Shown here: positions 38,636 to 48,488 of the stretch, in pieces
How the letters are laid out: the number at the start of each line of letters is the position of its first letter
How positions within the stretch are numbered: the first letter of the stretch is position 1
Assembly (NCBI GenBank): GCA_905234985.1
Contig: CAJOJQ010000014.1
Coordinates: 62,001 to 126,000 of the forward strand
DNA from: an uncultured Christensenellaceae bacterium
GTDB lineage: Bacteria; Bacillota; Clostridia; Christensenellales; Aristaeellaceae
Direction of reading: 5' to 3'
DNA length: 64,000 nt
The notes under the pieces: model-generated
The model's input: the letters and a program-made list of their open reading frames with translations, nothing else
What the model was told of the DNA's origin: nothing
Databases searched by the model: none
Made by a program: the position numbers and the translations under genes

Positions 38636-40936
38636 ATGGGCGTTCGGGAAAAAATCAATCGGAATTGGCATTTTCATTTGGGCGACGTGCCCGACGCGGA
38701 TTTTATGGGCTATGACGACAGCGGGTGGCGAAGAGTGACCCTGCCCCACGACTGGGCGGTGGAGCATCCCTTCGATAAATGCCACGCCAGCGGCACGGGC
38801 TATCTGCCCGGCGGCACAGCCTGGTATCGGAAGCATTTTACGTTGGGCGAGGATGTGCAGGGAAAGCGCGTGCGCCTTACCTTCCAGGGGGTGTATAAGC
38901 ACGCCAAAGTCTGGGTGAACAGCAATTATTTGGGCTTCCACGCCTACGGCTACACCAGCTTCACCTACGACGTGTCCGAATTCGTCCGCCCCGGCGAAAA
39001 CGTGATCGCGGTGCGGGTGGAGCATAACGACGTGGCGGATTCCCGCTGGTACACCGGCAGCGGCGTCACTCGGCACGTGGAAATCGAAATATCCGACCCG
39101 GTATGCTTTGCCGACGGCGGCGTTTTCGCCTCCACCGTTTCAGCGGATGCGGAAAAGGCCGTTCTGCGGGTGCGCTATGAAACCTTAGGCGGGGACGGCG
39201 TGGCGTTTTGCCTGAAAACCCCGGATGGGCAATGCGTTGCCCAGGGCAGCGCTGCTGAGGAAAAAGGCACGGCGGAATTGACCATCGAAAGGCCTCGGCT
39301 GTGGAGTCCGGATGACCCGTATTTATACGTGCTGGAGGGACAAACCCTGCTTTCCGGCGAAGTGAAGGATACGGTGAAAATTCCCTTCGGCATTCGCGTT
39401 TTCCGCTTCGATGCGGATGAAGGCTTTTTCCTCAACAGCGTGAACATGAAGCTCAAGGGCATGTGCGTCCACCACGACGCGGGGTGCCTCGGCGCGGCGG
39501 TGCCCAAGAACGTGTGGGAACGGCGGCTGCGCAAGTTCAAGGCGGCGGGCTGCAACGCTCTGCGCACGGCCCACAATCCCCCCGACCCCGATTTGCTGGA
39601 CGCCTGTGACGAATTAGGCTTGCTGGTGATGGACGAAGCCTTCGATGAATGGGAAGGCACGAAAAACAAGTGGTGGCAGGGGCACAATGTGTACCCGCCC
39701 AAGCATTTCGGCTACGCCGAGGATTTCCCCCAGTGGCACGTGGCCGACCTGACCAGCATGGTGAAGCGGGATCGGAACCATCCATCCATCGTGCTGTGGA
39801 GTATCGGCAACGAAATCGACTATCCCAACGACCCCTACGTGACGCCCCTGTTCCGGGAAGCCCTGGGCAATAACGACGCCAACAAGCCTGCTGCGGAGCG
39901 GCTGTACGATGCCCGGAAGCCCGACGCCGGGAGGCTGGCGAAGGTGGCGCGGGAGCTGACCGCCCTCGTGCATGATTTAGACGATACCCGGCCCGTGACC
40001 AGCGCGCTTTCTTTCCCTGAGCTTTCCAATCGCACGGGCTACGCCGACGCGCTGGATATCGCGGGGTACAATTACCGGGAGCATTTCTATCCGGACGATC
40101 ACAAAGCCTATCCGGGCCGGGTCATTCTGGGCAGCGAAAACAGCCACGACCCCCGGGCCTGGTTCGCCGTGCGGGACAACGCCTTCATGTCCGCGCAGTT
40201 TTTGTGGACGGGGATCGACTTTTTGGGCGAGTGCAAGGGATGGCCCGTGCGCATCAGCCAGGCGGGCATGCTGAATTTGGCGGGCTATGAAAAGCCCCTG
40301 TATTACCAGCGCAAGGCCCTGTGGACCGACGCACCCTTTGTCCGCATCGCCGTGGGGGACGGCAACGCCGAACGCCACGGCGTATGGAACGAGCATTTCC
40401 GCTGGGAAGGAGAGGCGGGGGAGAAGAAGATCGTATCCTGCTATACCAGCGCCAAAGAAGCGGAGCTGTTCTTGAACGGAGTTTCTCTGGGCAAAAAACA
40501 GATCGCCGACGCCGACGGATGCCGGGTCTCCTGGGAAGTGGACTATGCGCCGGGCACCCTGCGGGCGGTGATCGAGGGGGCGGAAGACGCCCTGTCTACC
40601 GTGCGTCCCGCCGCCGTCCTCCGGCTTGCGGCGGACAGGCTTTCCCTGCCCGCCGACGGACAGAGCGTGGTTCAGGTGGAAATCTGCCTGGTGGACGAAA
40701 ACGGACAGCCCGCCCGGGATGAAATGCTGCTGTGCCAGCCCGTGGGGGATATCACCCTGCTGGGCATCGAAAACGGAAAACCCGACGACCTGACGCCCTA
40801 CGCGGAGAACCGCCGCGCCACGCTGGACGGCCGGGCCATCGTGTATCTTCGGGCCGGAACCTGCCCCGGCAAGGCCGCGCTGCATGTGCTTACGGCTTCC
40901 GGTATGCGGGCGGAATGTGCTTTTGACCTCGTTTAA
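38636..40936 (+). CDS. Glycoside hydrolase family 2 (beta-galactosidase-like)
   Basis: REKINRNWHFHLGD..., LPHDWAVEHPF, GTAWYRKHF, NALRTAHNPPDPDLLDACDELGLLVMDEAFDEW, LWSIGNEIDYPN. Confidence 0.93.
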   Translation: MGVREKINRNWHFHLGDVPDADFMGYDDSGWRRVTLPHDWAVEHPFDKCHASGTGYLPGGTAWYRKHFTLGEDVQGKRVRLTFQGVYKHAKVWVNSNYLGFHAYGYTSFTYDVSEFVRPGENVIAVRVEHNDVADSRWYTGSGVTRHVEIEISDPVCFADGGVFASTVSADAEKAVLRVRYETLGGDGVAFCLKTPDGQCVAQGSAAEEKGTAELTIERPRLWSPDDPYLYVLEGQTLLSGEVKDTVKIPFGIRVFRFDADEGFFLNSVNMKLKGMCVHHDAGCLGAAVPKNVWERRLRKFKAAGCNALRTAHNPPDPDLLDACDELGLLVMDEAFDEWEGTKNKWWQGHNVYPPKHFGYAEDFPQWHVADLTSMVKRDRNHPSIVLWSIGNEIDYPNDPYVTPLFREALGNNDANKPAAERLYDARKPDAGRLAKVARELTALVHDLDDTRPVTSALSFPELSNRTGYADALDIAGYNYREHFYPDDHKAYPGRVILGSENSHDPRAWFAVRDNAFMSAQFLWTGIDFLGECKGWPVRISQAGMLNLAGYEKPLYYQRKALWTDAPFVRIAVGDGNAERHGVWNEHFRWEGEAGEKKIVSCYTSAKEAELFLNGVSLGKKQIADADGCRVSWEVDYAPGTLRAVIEGAEDALSTVRPAAVLRLAADRLSLPADGQSVVQVEICLVDENGQPARDEMLLCQPVGDITLLGIENGKPDDLTPYAENRRATLDGRAIVYLRAGTCPGKAALHVLTASGMRAECAFDLV

Positions 40937-40943
40937 TAAAATA

Positions 40944-41426
40944 ATGGATTACATTCACGCTTATCTGTCGCCTCTGGGCGCTATCACCCTTGCCAGCGAC
41001 GGGGAAGCCCTGATCGGTCTTTGGTTTGAGGGGCAGAAGCATTTCGGGGCCGGTCTTGCTGGAGAAACGGCAGAAAGGCTCCTGCCCATATTCGATCAGG
41101 CAGACCGGTGGCTGGACGAATATTTCAGCGGCAGGGAACCGGATTGCCCGCCGCCCCTGCGCCCCCGGGGAACGGCCTTTCAGCAAGCCGTGTGGCGGCG
41201 CTTGCTGGCGATTCCCTACGGATGCACCGTCACTTACGGAGAAATCGCCGCTTCTTTGGGCCTGCCCCCCGGCGCGGCCCGGGCAGTGGGCGGCACGGTG
41301 GGCCGCAACCCCATTTCCCTGATGATCCCCTGCCATCGGGTAGTGGGAGCAGGCGGCAGCCTGACCGGCTACGCGGGCGGAATCCAACGGAAAAAATGCC
41401 TGCTGGAGATGGAAAGAAAATTCTAA
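40944..41426 (+). CDS. ogt: Methylated-DNA--[protein]-cysteine S-methyltransferase
   Basis: FQQAVWRRLLAIPYGCTVTYGEIAASLG, NPISLMIPCHRVVGAGGSLTGYAGG (PCHRV). Confidence 0.95.
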   Translation: MDYIHAYLSPLGAITLASDGEALIGLWFEGQKHFGAGLAGETAERLLPIFDQADRWLDEYFSGREPDCPPPLRPRGTAFQQAVWRRLLAIPYGCTVTYGEIAASLGLPPGAARAVGGTVGRNPISLMIPCHRVVGAGGSLTGYAGGIQRKKCLLEMERKF

Positions 41427-41525
41427 AGAGAGCGCAGAGTACAGAGTTCAGATGATATAGTCAATAAACTGCGGCAATCCGCAGTGTCCGACTATATAAA
41501 TCTGAACTCTGTACTCTGCACTCTG
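41427..41525. repeat. Heptad-armed palindrome, copy 6 (AGTACAG/AGTTCAG units)
   Basis: agagagcgcagagtacagagttcagatgatatagt ... ctgcggcaatccgcag ... actatataaatctgaactctgtactctgcactctg. Confidence 0.9.
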
Positions 41526-41535
41526 TTTTATTTCT

Positions 41536-42774
41536 TCATGTTCTTCGCCGCCGAAGCACGATATGCGTCCGCTGCTTTTCATTTTCCAACCTGGGCGCGT
41601 CCCGGTCCAGGGCGCTGAAAGCGGAAAGCAGGGCGAAATTCATGGTGGCGTCCAGGGCGAACCGTTCCATGAGGCCGCTGAGCAGAAACGCGCCCATGGT
41701 GATCAAAAGCACATACTGCTTTTTCCGGATCTGCGCCCCCATGGAACGGCCAAAAAGCCAAATCGTGATTCCCGTGGCGGCGAGGCCTTGGCTGATCACC
41801 AGATACAGATAGGCGGAATCCAGAATCACCGCCTGCTGGTTGGTCAGCAGCGCAGCGCGCAGGCTGCGGAATTCGATATAGGAGCCGAACAGCCTCAGGC
41901 CGTTCTGCTCGTACAGGGCGGCGGCGTTGACGAAGCGGCTTAGAGCGCTGGACAGAGGGCCGAACCCCGCGCCGCTTTCCAGGCCGAGCCACGCAAATAT
42001 TTCATCGGCGCGGAGCATCAGCCACACCGACGAGATGAGCAGCACGACAAAGCCCAAGCGGATCAGCTTTACCGCGTTTTTTGCGCGGAACCGGGCCAGC
42101 ATTTCATACAGGATCAGCGCTAAACAGTAGACCAGCACGATCACCAGGGCCGTGCGGGAAATGGTGTACCGATAGACGGCATATCCCGCCGCCAGGATGG
42201 CAGGGACGGTGACGCTCCGGCTTTTCCAGCGGCGCAGGTACGCCCAGGAAAACAGCAGCACCGCAACGGCGGAGGCAAAATTGTTGGGATGCGCCATACC
42301 CATGGCATAGCCCAAATTGTATTCCGGGTCGGGAACGCTTCGTTTCGTAAGGCCCGTGAGCTGGGCCAGGATCAGCAAAAGCAGGCTCCACAGGGCGGCG
42401 CGATAAAAGACGCGGACGATCCGGGAAAAGGGCAGGCCCCGCGCCAAAAGGATAAAGGCGGCGGAGTACAAAAGCCCCGTCTGCCGGGTGATATAAGCGG
42501 AAACCGAAAGCAGCCCCAGGGCGAGGGCCGTTAGGAGGTGATGCAGCCGCCCGCCCTTGAGCAGGTCTGTCAGGAAGCATGCCCCCAGCAGCAGGATCAA
42601 AAGGCAGTCCAGCAGCAGGGAAAGGAATCCCGTAAATGGAAGAAAAGCGTCCTGCCAGTCCACGCCCTTGAGCAGGGTGCGCTGCACGATGGCAATCGCC
42701 AGCGCCGCCAAATATCCGTCCTCCCGCACCGACAGCCGGACCGTAAGGTACACGGGGCTTTCCCTCCCTTCCAA
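41536..42774 (-). CDS. O-antigen ligase/polymerase-like membrane protein
   Basis: Multi-TM; GYAMGMAHPNNFASAVAVLLFSW motif typical of Wzy/O-antigen polymerases; cluster context. Confidence 0.75.
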   Translation of the reverse strand: MEGRESPVYLTVRLSVREDGYLAALAIAIVQRTLLKGVDWQDAFLPFTGFLSLLLDCLLILLLGACFLTDLLKGGRLHHLLTALALGLLSVSAYITRQTGLLYSAAFILLARGLPFSRIVRVFYRAALWSLLLLILAQLTGLTKRSVPDPEYNLGYAMGMAHPNNFASAVAVLLFSWAYLRRWKSRSVTVPAILAAGYAVYRYTISRTALVIVLVYCLALILYEMLARFRAKNAVKLIRLGFVVLLISSVWLMLRADEIFAWLGLESGAGFGPLSSALSRFVNAAALYEQNGLRLFGSYIEFRSLRAALLTNQQAVILDSAYLYLVISQGLAATGITIWLFGRSMGAQIRKKQYVLLITMGAFLLSGLMERFALDATMNFALLSAFSALDRDAPRLENEKQRTHIVLRRRRT

Positions 42775-42777
42775 GGA

Positions 42778-44304
42778 TTATCGCCGCCCTAAGATGGACC
42801 GGATCAGGGGCAGCGCGCGGCGGAAATACGGGGTTTTCCAATAGCACAGGAAAAAGATCAGGTTGGGCAGCGCAAGGCACAAAAGGATATTTGCCGAAAG
42901 CCCGCCCACGCCCTCCCAGGGCAGCAGGGCGGATACCCAGGCGGTCAGGCAGCACGCCGCCGCCGTCACCAGGGCGAACAGCAATTGCGCCCCGAAGTAG
43001 CTGGGCAGAGAACGCAGGCCGAAATAATCTTTAAACAAAATCCGCGCGCTCCAGGGAAAGCCCACCAGCAGGATGGAAACCGCCGTGGCTAAGATCACGC
43101 CCGCCACCCCGAAGGAGCGGATCAGCAGCCAGTTGAGCAGAATGTTGCAAAGGGCCTCCGTCAGCGTGCGCCACCGGTCCTTCCACCAAATGCCCCGCGC
43201 GTCGGCGTACTGGCTTTTGATGTCGCCCATGGTCCAAACGTAGAAATAGACGCAGAAGGCAATCACCGTTTCGCTTCCGAACATCTTTTCTTCGCCCATC
43301 CACAGCCGCATGAAGGGCTGGTACAGGGTGAGCAGGCACACCGTGCAAAAGCCGCACAGCCATTGGTACAGGAAGGTGAAATTCATCAAATCCCGCCGGT
43401 TCTTTTCCGCGCTTTCCACCGCCACGCTGTTGCCGATCCCAGCGCTCATGCCCTGGGTCACGGCGTCCAGCAGGCCTCGCACAGCGTAGAGGATATAGAA
43501 ATAATTGCCATAAACACCCACAGTGGATAGGCCCAGGAATGCGGAAATGAAAATGCTGTCCAGGGCGTTGCGGGTGCCGCCGCAGAGCCGGTGAATGAAC
43601 AGGCCCTTGACCCTTTCGGCGATTTCCCGCTTTTTCTCCGCTGTGATGCTTCCCCGGCAGCGGAACTGCGGGTAGGCATGCCTTGCACAATAAGCGCAGA
43701 TCAGCCCGTCCGCAAGGGTGGACAGGGGCAGCATGACCACATACAGGGCGTAGCTTTGGGCCAGCAGCAGGGCGGCTAACTGCGTTAAACAGCACAGCAG
43801 CCTGGCCGCCAGGGCGGATTTGCTGATCGCGTCCTGGCGATGGGCGGCGGCAAGCAGGGCGCGGCGCTCCGGAAAAACGAAATAACCCACGCAGGAGTTT
43901 GCAAGATACGCTGTATACACCGCGCCGACAGGCAGCCCCGGCGGAATATCCGCCCGGATCAGCAGGCGCAGAAACGGAATGACCAGAAGCCCCGCCCCCA
44001 GCACGCCCAAACCGATGAAGCGGTACGCCCTTCGGTAAAAGCGCATGAGGGCGCACACGGCGAAATCGTCGTTTTCCGCCAGGGGCTTGTACAGGCTGAA
44101 GATAATGGCGCTGCACAGGCCCAGTTCCCCTAAGCTCAGCAATTGCAGGATGGAGGAAAACAGGCCGCCCAGGCCGCCGTAGGAAAGCCCTAAGGTATAG
44201 ATCAGCGCGGTGCGCGTAAGAAAGGGAAGCGCCAGCGCCAGCAGCTTTTCCGTCAGGCCCCACAAGGCGTTGCGGCGCGCGCCGCGAATCCGTTCATACT
44301 TCAC
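42778..44304 (-). CDS. Polysaccharide flippase (Wzx/MOP-like)
   Basis: 508 aa multi-TM, LPFLTRTALIYTLGLSYGGLGGLFSSILQLLSLGELGL. Confidence 0.8.
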   Translation of the reverse strand: MKYERIRGARRNALWGLTEKLLALALPFLTRTALIYTLGLSYGGLGGLFSSILQLLSLGELGLCSAIIFSLYKPLAENDDFAVCALMRFYRRAYRFIGLGVLGAGLLVIPFLRLLIRADIPPGLPVGAVYTAYLANSCVGYFVFPERRALLAAAHRQDAISKSALAARLLCCLTQLAALLLAQSYALYVVMLPLSTLADGLICAYCARHAYPQFRCRGSITAEKKREIAERVKGLFIHRLCGGTRNALDSIFISAFLGLSTVGVYGNYFYILYAVRGLLDAVTQGMSAGIGNSVAVESAEKNRRDLMNFTFLYQWLCGFCTVCLLTLYQPFMRLWMGEEKMFGSETVIAFCVYFYVWTMGDIKSQYADARGIWWKDRWRTLTEALCNILLNWLLIRSFGVAGVILATAVSILLVGFPWSARILFKDYFGLRSLPSYFGAQLLFALVTAAACCLTAWVSALLPWEGVGGLSANILLCLALPNLIFFLCYWKTPYFRRALPLIRSILGRR

Positions 44305-46213
44305 GCCGGGCCTCCTCCCACAGCCATTTCCATACGGTCATGCGCCCGTCGGGGCGGCAATCCAGATACTTGTCTTTATAGGATAACTTGTGCAGGCGGT
44401 TGCCCCGCATTACCAGCTCAACCTTTTCGGGCAGATAAGCATCGTTTCTCATGGCATACAGATCGAAGATACGCTCGTTATTCACAGGCACGCTGTCGAT
44501 CATCTGTTTGACTTTTGGTATCAGCCTGTACGCCGCGTCGATCATTTCATCCAGCAGGTAATAATCGGGCACGTCGGCAAATTTCCGCCAGTAGATTGCA
44601 TAAGCCGCCGTCAGAAAGGCCATGAGCGGGTCGCCGGGGCGGCACCGCAGCGCATAGCAGGCCCACCGGCCCGCCGGGATCAGGGCGCGCCGGTTTTGGG
44701 GATAGGTGGTTTTCCGCACGGTGTAAAAATCCGCCGCGAGGGACGCCCGATCCAGAGGGCCGGACATGTACACGGTGGCGTCCAGCCACAGCCCGCCGTG
44801 GCGGCACAAAAGTGTACACCGAATCACGTCGGAAAGATGGGTCAGGCTCATTTCGCCCTGCTCAAAACGGGCAAGCGCCGCCGGGTCAATTTTCGCGTAT
44901 TGCGCATAGGTTTCTTTGGTCAGCACCCGGTAAACGTATTCCGGCCTGGCAAAATGTTTTCTCTGACTGTGAATCGCCAGCTTGACGCAGGGCGGCGCGT
45001 TTTCCTCCCCGTCCCACCACAGCGTCCAAACCGGCAGGGGAACTTCCTCCCGCTTCGGCTCCGGCAGGGCGCGGGCCGCTTCCTTGAGTTCTTCATCCAG
45101 GAACCGACGGATGGCCTTATGATAAAAGTGCGTATGGAAGCCCGTCAAAATATCCGTTGCTTCCGTAAAGGCCCACTGTCGGACCAGCCGAGGGCCGAAC
45201 ACGTTTTTCTTGCGGTGATAGCAGCGAATCTGCTCCGCATTGCGCAGGGCGTTCAGCGTTTGCCGGATTTTCCTTGCCGCCCGGACGGGAAAAGCGGCAA
45301 TGCGCCACGGGATGGTATTGTTTTCTTTCTGCTGCTTTGCCGCTTCCCGCAGGCGGATATACGGGGAATACAGCCCCGCTTTTGCAAGCAGCAACTGAAA
45401 TTTGGCTTCGGCGTCGTCCAATTCCGCCGCCAGGGCCAGGCAACCCCGCCAGCCGCTCTTCCCGAAAAGGCAGATGTCCCGCGCGTCCAGCCTAAGCCGC
45501 CCTGACAGGGCTGTTTTTTCGATGGTGGGGCCGGAAAACAGTTCCGGGTGCTTTTCCCGCAAAAGGCGGATAGCACAAATCAGTTTTTCCGGGTTCGCGC
45601 TGATGGAATCCCCGCCGGGCGCGTAATCCACCAGCGGCTGATTCTGGAAATAAACAGAATATTGCCGCCGCAGCCTGCACAGCATTTCAAATTCCTGCAG
45701 GCGCGGCATGTCCGGGTCGAAGGGAAAGGCCAGAAACGCTTCTTTCACACCCAGCAGCGTTTGGGTGCCCGCGCCCAGCAGGGAATCCTCAGCCCTCACG
45801 AAACCTTCATGCAGATGGGCGGGAAACAAAGAAGTGCTTCCGTCAGCCTCCAGCCGTGCGAGTTGACAAAATACAACGTCCGCCCCCGTTTCCCGAAGGC
45901 ATTGCAGCTGCACGGCCAGCTTGTCCCGCCGCCACAGGTCGTCGCTGTCCTGAAAGGCAACATATTTTCCGCGGGCAAGGGAAATGCCCTTGTTCCGGGC
46001 CGCGCAGGCCCCGGCGCGCTCCTGCCACGCATAACGCAGCCGGGCGTCCTGAATTTCCTTAAGCGCCGCATGTGTGCCGTCGGCGGAGCCGTCGTCCACC
46101 ACGATCACTTCCAGGTTTTCTTCCGTCTGGTTCAGAGCGCTCAAAACGGCCCGCTTCACCTGCGCCGCCCGGTTGCGGGTGGGGATGACGACCGAAATCA
46201 GGGGTTCGTTCAA
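44294..46213 (-). CDS. Bifunctional glycosyltransferase: GT2 N-domain plus capsular-polysaccharide/GT32-like C-domain
   Basis: N-term ISVVIPTRNRAAQVKRAVLSALNQTEENLEVIVVDDGS; C-term PVWTLWWDGEENAPPCVKLAIHS, LSDVIRCTLLCRHGGLWLDATVYMSGPL. Confidence 0.87.
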   Translation of the reverse strand: MNEPLISVVIPTRNRAAQVKRAVLSALNQTEENLEVIVVDDGSADGTHAALKEIQDARLRYAWQERAGACAARNKGISLARGKYVAFQDSDDLWRRDKLAVQLQCLRETGADVVFCQLARLEADGSTSLFPAHLHEGFVRAEDSLLGAGTQTLLGVKEAFLAFPFDPDMPRLQEFEMLCRLRRQYSVYFQNQPLVDYAPGGDSISANPEKLICAIRLLREKHPELFSGPTIEKTALSGRLRLDARDICLFGKSGWRGCLALAAELDDAEAKFQLLLAKAGLYSPYIRLREAAKQQKENNTIPWRIAAFPVRAARKIRQTLNALRNAEQIRCYHRKKNVFGPRLVRQWAFTEATDILTGFHTHFYHKAIRRFLDEELKEAARALPEPKREEVPLPVWTLWWDGEENAPPCVKLAIHSQRKHFARPEYVYRVLTKETYAQYAKIDPAALARFEQGEMSLTHLSDVIRCTLLCRHGGLWLDATVYMSGPLDRASLAADFYTVRKTTYPQNRRALIPAGRWACYALRCRPGDPLMAFLTAAYAIYWRKFADVPDYYLLDEMIDAAYRLIPKVKQMIDSVPVNNERIFDLYAMRNDAYLPEKVELVMRGNRLHKLSYKDKYLDCRPDGRMTVWKWLWEEARREV

Positions 46214-47316
46214 CGATTCCGCGCCTCCCCCTGCAAAGCGTTTTTCAGGGCCGTCAGATAAGCGCCATGATGGCGTTCATCTGGTTCCAGGTACGCGCCC
46301 TCGCCCCATTCGTTCCAGGCGTTGACGAACACCAGGGGCAAAGCGTCCTCCCGCTGGATTTCTTCGCACAGCCGGGCCATGTACCGCCCGAATTTCTCCG
46401 GCGACGCGCCTAACAGCATGTAACCCGTTTTCGTGCGGGGCGTGTTGTCCCAGTCCGGGCAGGCCCCGGCCACCATCCGGGGATCGGGGGGCAGGGAAAG
46501 GGCGGTTTCCCATAAGCCGTCATAATCCAGCCGGGTTTGTCTTTTCTCTCCGGCAGCGGTCAGCAGCCGTTTGATCTTCTGCGGCAGGGGCGCGTTTTTC
46601 CCCTGCCAGGCCATGCTGAAAAAGGGCTGGAAGCGGATCTGGTAATCAAAGCCCCGGGGATCGTAGGCAGGCGAAAAAAACCAGGACGGGCTTTGAACCA
46701 TGAGGCACAGGCCGGGAAAACCGGCTTCCTTCGCCGCCCGTTGCCAGCCATCCAGCATTTCACGGAGGCGGGGGATTTCCTCGGGCTTATAGATCAGAAA
46801 AAGGGGTTTCCCGTTTAGGGTGATATAGCGGCTGTCCCGGAAAAAGGGCAGCAGGTATTCCCAATGCGCCCGCCATTCCGCTGGCCCGCCGTAATCCTGC
46901 CGCGCGATCACTTCATTTTTCCCGCCGTCCCACCGGCGCGTCCAGTTTTCATTGGCCCAGGAAAAGCAAAAGGGGATGCGGGTTTCAGGGTCGGAAAGCA
47001 TGGCTTCCGCGGGCTTTTCCAGCAGGCGCTTGCCCTCGGCGAACCAGTAATGGTAATAGCAGAAGCCGAAGACGCCGTTTTTCAGCGCCAATTCCGATTG
47101 CCAGCGCCGCGCGGCGGGGTCGAGCAGGGAATAATAGTTTCCGTTTTCCGGCACGCGGGGCTGGTCGTGACCCTCGAATAGGGGGCGGGCCTTGCGCACA
47201 TTGTCCCATTCGGTGAAGCCCTGGCCCCAGGCCCGGTCGTTTTCCGAGATGGGATGAAATTGGGGCAGGTAAAAGGCGATGGCCTTCACACCCTTGCCCG
47301 CGCTGATTTCCGCCAC
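46210..47316 (-). CDS. WbsX-type glycoside hydrolase/glycosyltransferase-associated protein (copy 1)
   Basis: AIAFYLPQFHPISENDRAWGQGFTEWDNV...; CYYHYWFAEGKRLLEKP; FVNAWNEWGEGAYLEPD. Confidence 0.9.
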   Translation of the reverse strand: MAEISAGKGVKAIAFYLPQFHPISENDRAWGQGFTEWDNVRKARPLFEGHDQPRVPENGNYYSLLDPAARRWQSELALKNGVFGFCYYHYWFAEGKRLLEKPAEAMLSDPETRIPFCFSWANENWTRRWDGGKNEVIARQDYGGPAEWRAHWEYLLPFFRDSRYITLNGKPLFLIYKPEEIPRLREMLDGWQRAAKEAGFPGLCLMVQSPSWFFSPAYDPRGFDYQIRFQPFFSMAWQGKNAPLPQKIKRLLTAAGEKRQTRLDYDGLWETALSLPPDPRMVAGACPDWDNTPRTKTGYMLLGASPEKFGRYMARLCEEIQREDALPLVFVNAWNEWGEGAYLEPDERHHGAYLTALKNALQGEARNR

Positions 47317-47328
47317 GCTTTCTCCCCC

Positions 47329-48477
47329 TCATCCGTGCAATACGTGCTTCAAAGTATCCAAAAACCCCGTGCCGAACTGTCGGTCCGGTTCCATATACGC
47401 CCCTTCGCCCCACTCGTTCCAGGAATTGAGGAACACGATGCGTTTTTCCGGGGGCTTGTCCTTCACGCAGTCTAAGCACAGCCGAGCCAACCTTTCAAAA
47501 TCCCCGGGATTCCGGCCCGCGTACACGATGGCCCGCCGTCCCGCCCGGGGCGACCGGTCCCAGCCCGCTAATAACTGTGGATACACGTCTTTTCGCCGGT
47601 CAGCGGGGGTATAGAAACGGCGCACGATGTCGCCGTAGCGGTATTTTTCCAGCAGCAGGCCGGGTTTTACCCGTCGCGCGGCTCCGTACAGCATTTTGCG
47701 CGGCGCGCCGCCCGTTTTTACTTCGGCGTATTTCTGATTGGTGGACATCACCGCGTCAAAGCCCAAGGCCCGCACCCGGTCAAAATCTGCTCCCGCCAGA
47801 GCATCAAGCCGAAACATATCCCTTATGCGCATCTCCGGCAGGGAGGGACACAGACCCACGAAATGAAAACCGCGGAAGCCCACCCGCCGGGCCAGCTCGT
47901 TCCAGCGCGCCATCCATGCCTGCGGATGAGGCAGGGCCAGGGGATCATATACCAGAAACAGCAGCTTTCCTTCCACCCGGATATACCGCCTGTCCCGGAA
48001 GCAGGGAAGCAGCCGGTAAAAATGCTTGATTTCGTCTTCTTCGCCGGGGTAGGTCTGCTGGAAGATCATTTCCGGCTTTCCCCGGTTTCCTTCCCGCTGC
48101 CAGGAACCGGTGGTCCAGTCATGATTGGCCCAGCCTACGCAAAAGGGGAAGTCCGGCTGGCCCAAGCGCACCACCTCGTCCAGGGGCAGGGTCAGGGCTT
48201 CCTTCCCGCCGCCGAACCAGTAATGCCAATAACAGAAGCCTTCGATGCCCGCCTGCCGGGCCAATTCCGCCTGGGCCGCCCGGATTTCGGGATTCCGCAG
48301 GTCGTAAAAGCCCAAATCGGCGGGCAGGCAGGGCTGAACATGGCCCCGGAACAGGGGCCGGGCCTGCTTTACGTTATCCCATTCCGTAAAGCCTTGGCCC
48401 CAAAACCGGTCATTGGCGGCCGTGGGGTGGAATTGGGGCAGATACAGGGCGATGACCCGCGCTTTTCCTTCGTTCAT
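47329..48477 (-). CDS. WbsX-type protein (copy 2)
   Basis: VIALYLPQFHPTAANDRFWGQGFTEWDNVKQARPLFRGH; FLNSWNEWGEGAYMEPD; start reset to MNEGKARV. Confidence 0.9.
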   Translation of the reverse strand: MNEGKARVIALYLPQFHPTAANDRFWGQGFTEWDNVKQARPLFRGHVQPCLPADLGFYDLRNPEIRAAQAELARQAGIEGFCYWHYWFGGGKEALTLPLDEVVRLGQPDFPFCVGWANHDWTTGSWQREGNRGKPEMIFQQTYPGEEDEIKHFYRLLPCFRDRRYIRVEGKLLFLVYDPLALPHPQAWMARWNELARRVGFRGFHFVGLCPSLPEMRIRDMFRLDALAGADFDRVRALGFDAVMSTNQKYAEVKTGGAPRKMLYGAARRVKPGLLLEKYRYGDIVRRFYTPADRRKDVYPQLLAGWDRSPRAGRRAIVYAGRNPGDFERLARLCLDCVKDKPPEKRIVFLNSWNEWGEGAYMEPDRQFGTGFLDTLKHVLHG

Positions 48478-48488
48478 AGGGCGGCTCC

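Noticed and set aside
40884-41426. Upstream ogt start at 40884
   Set aside because: Would overlap the GH2 gene by about 50 nt; MDYIHAYLSPLG at 40944 fits the family start.
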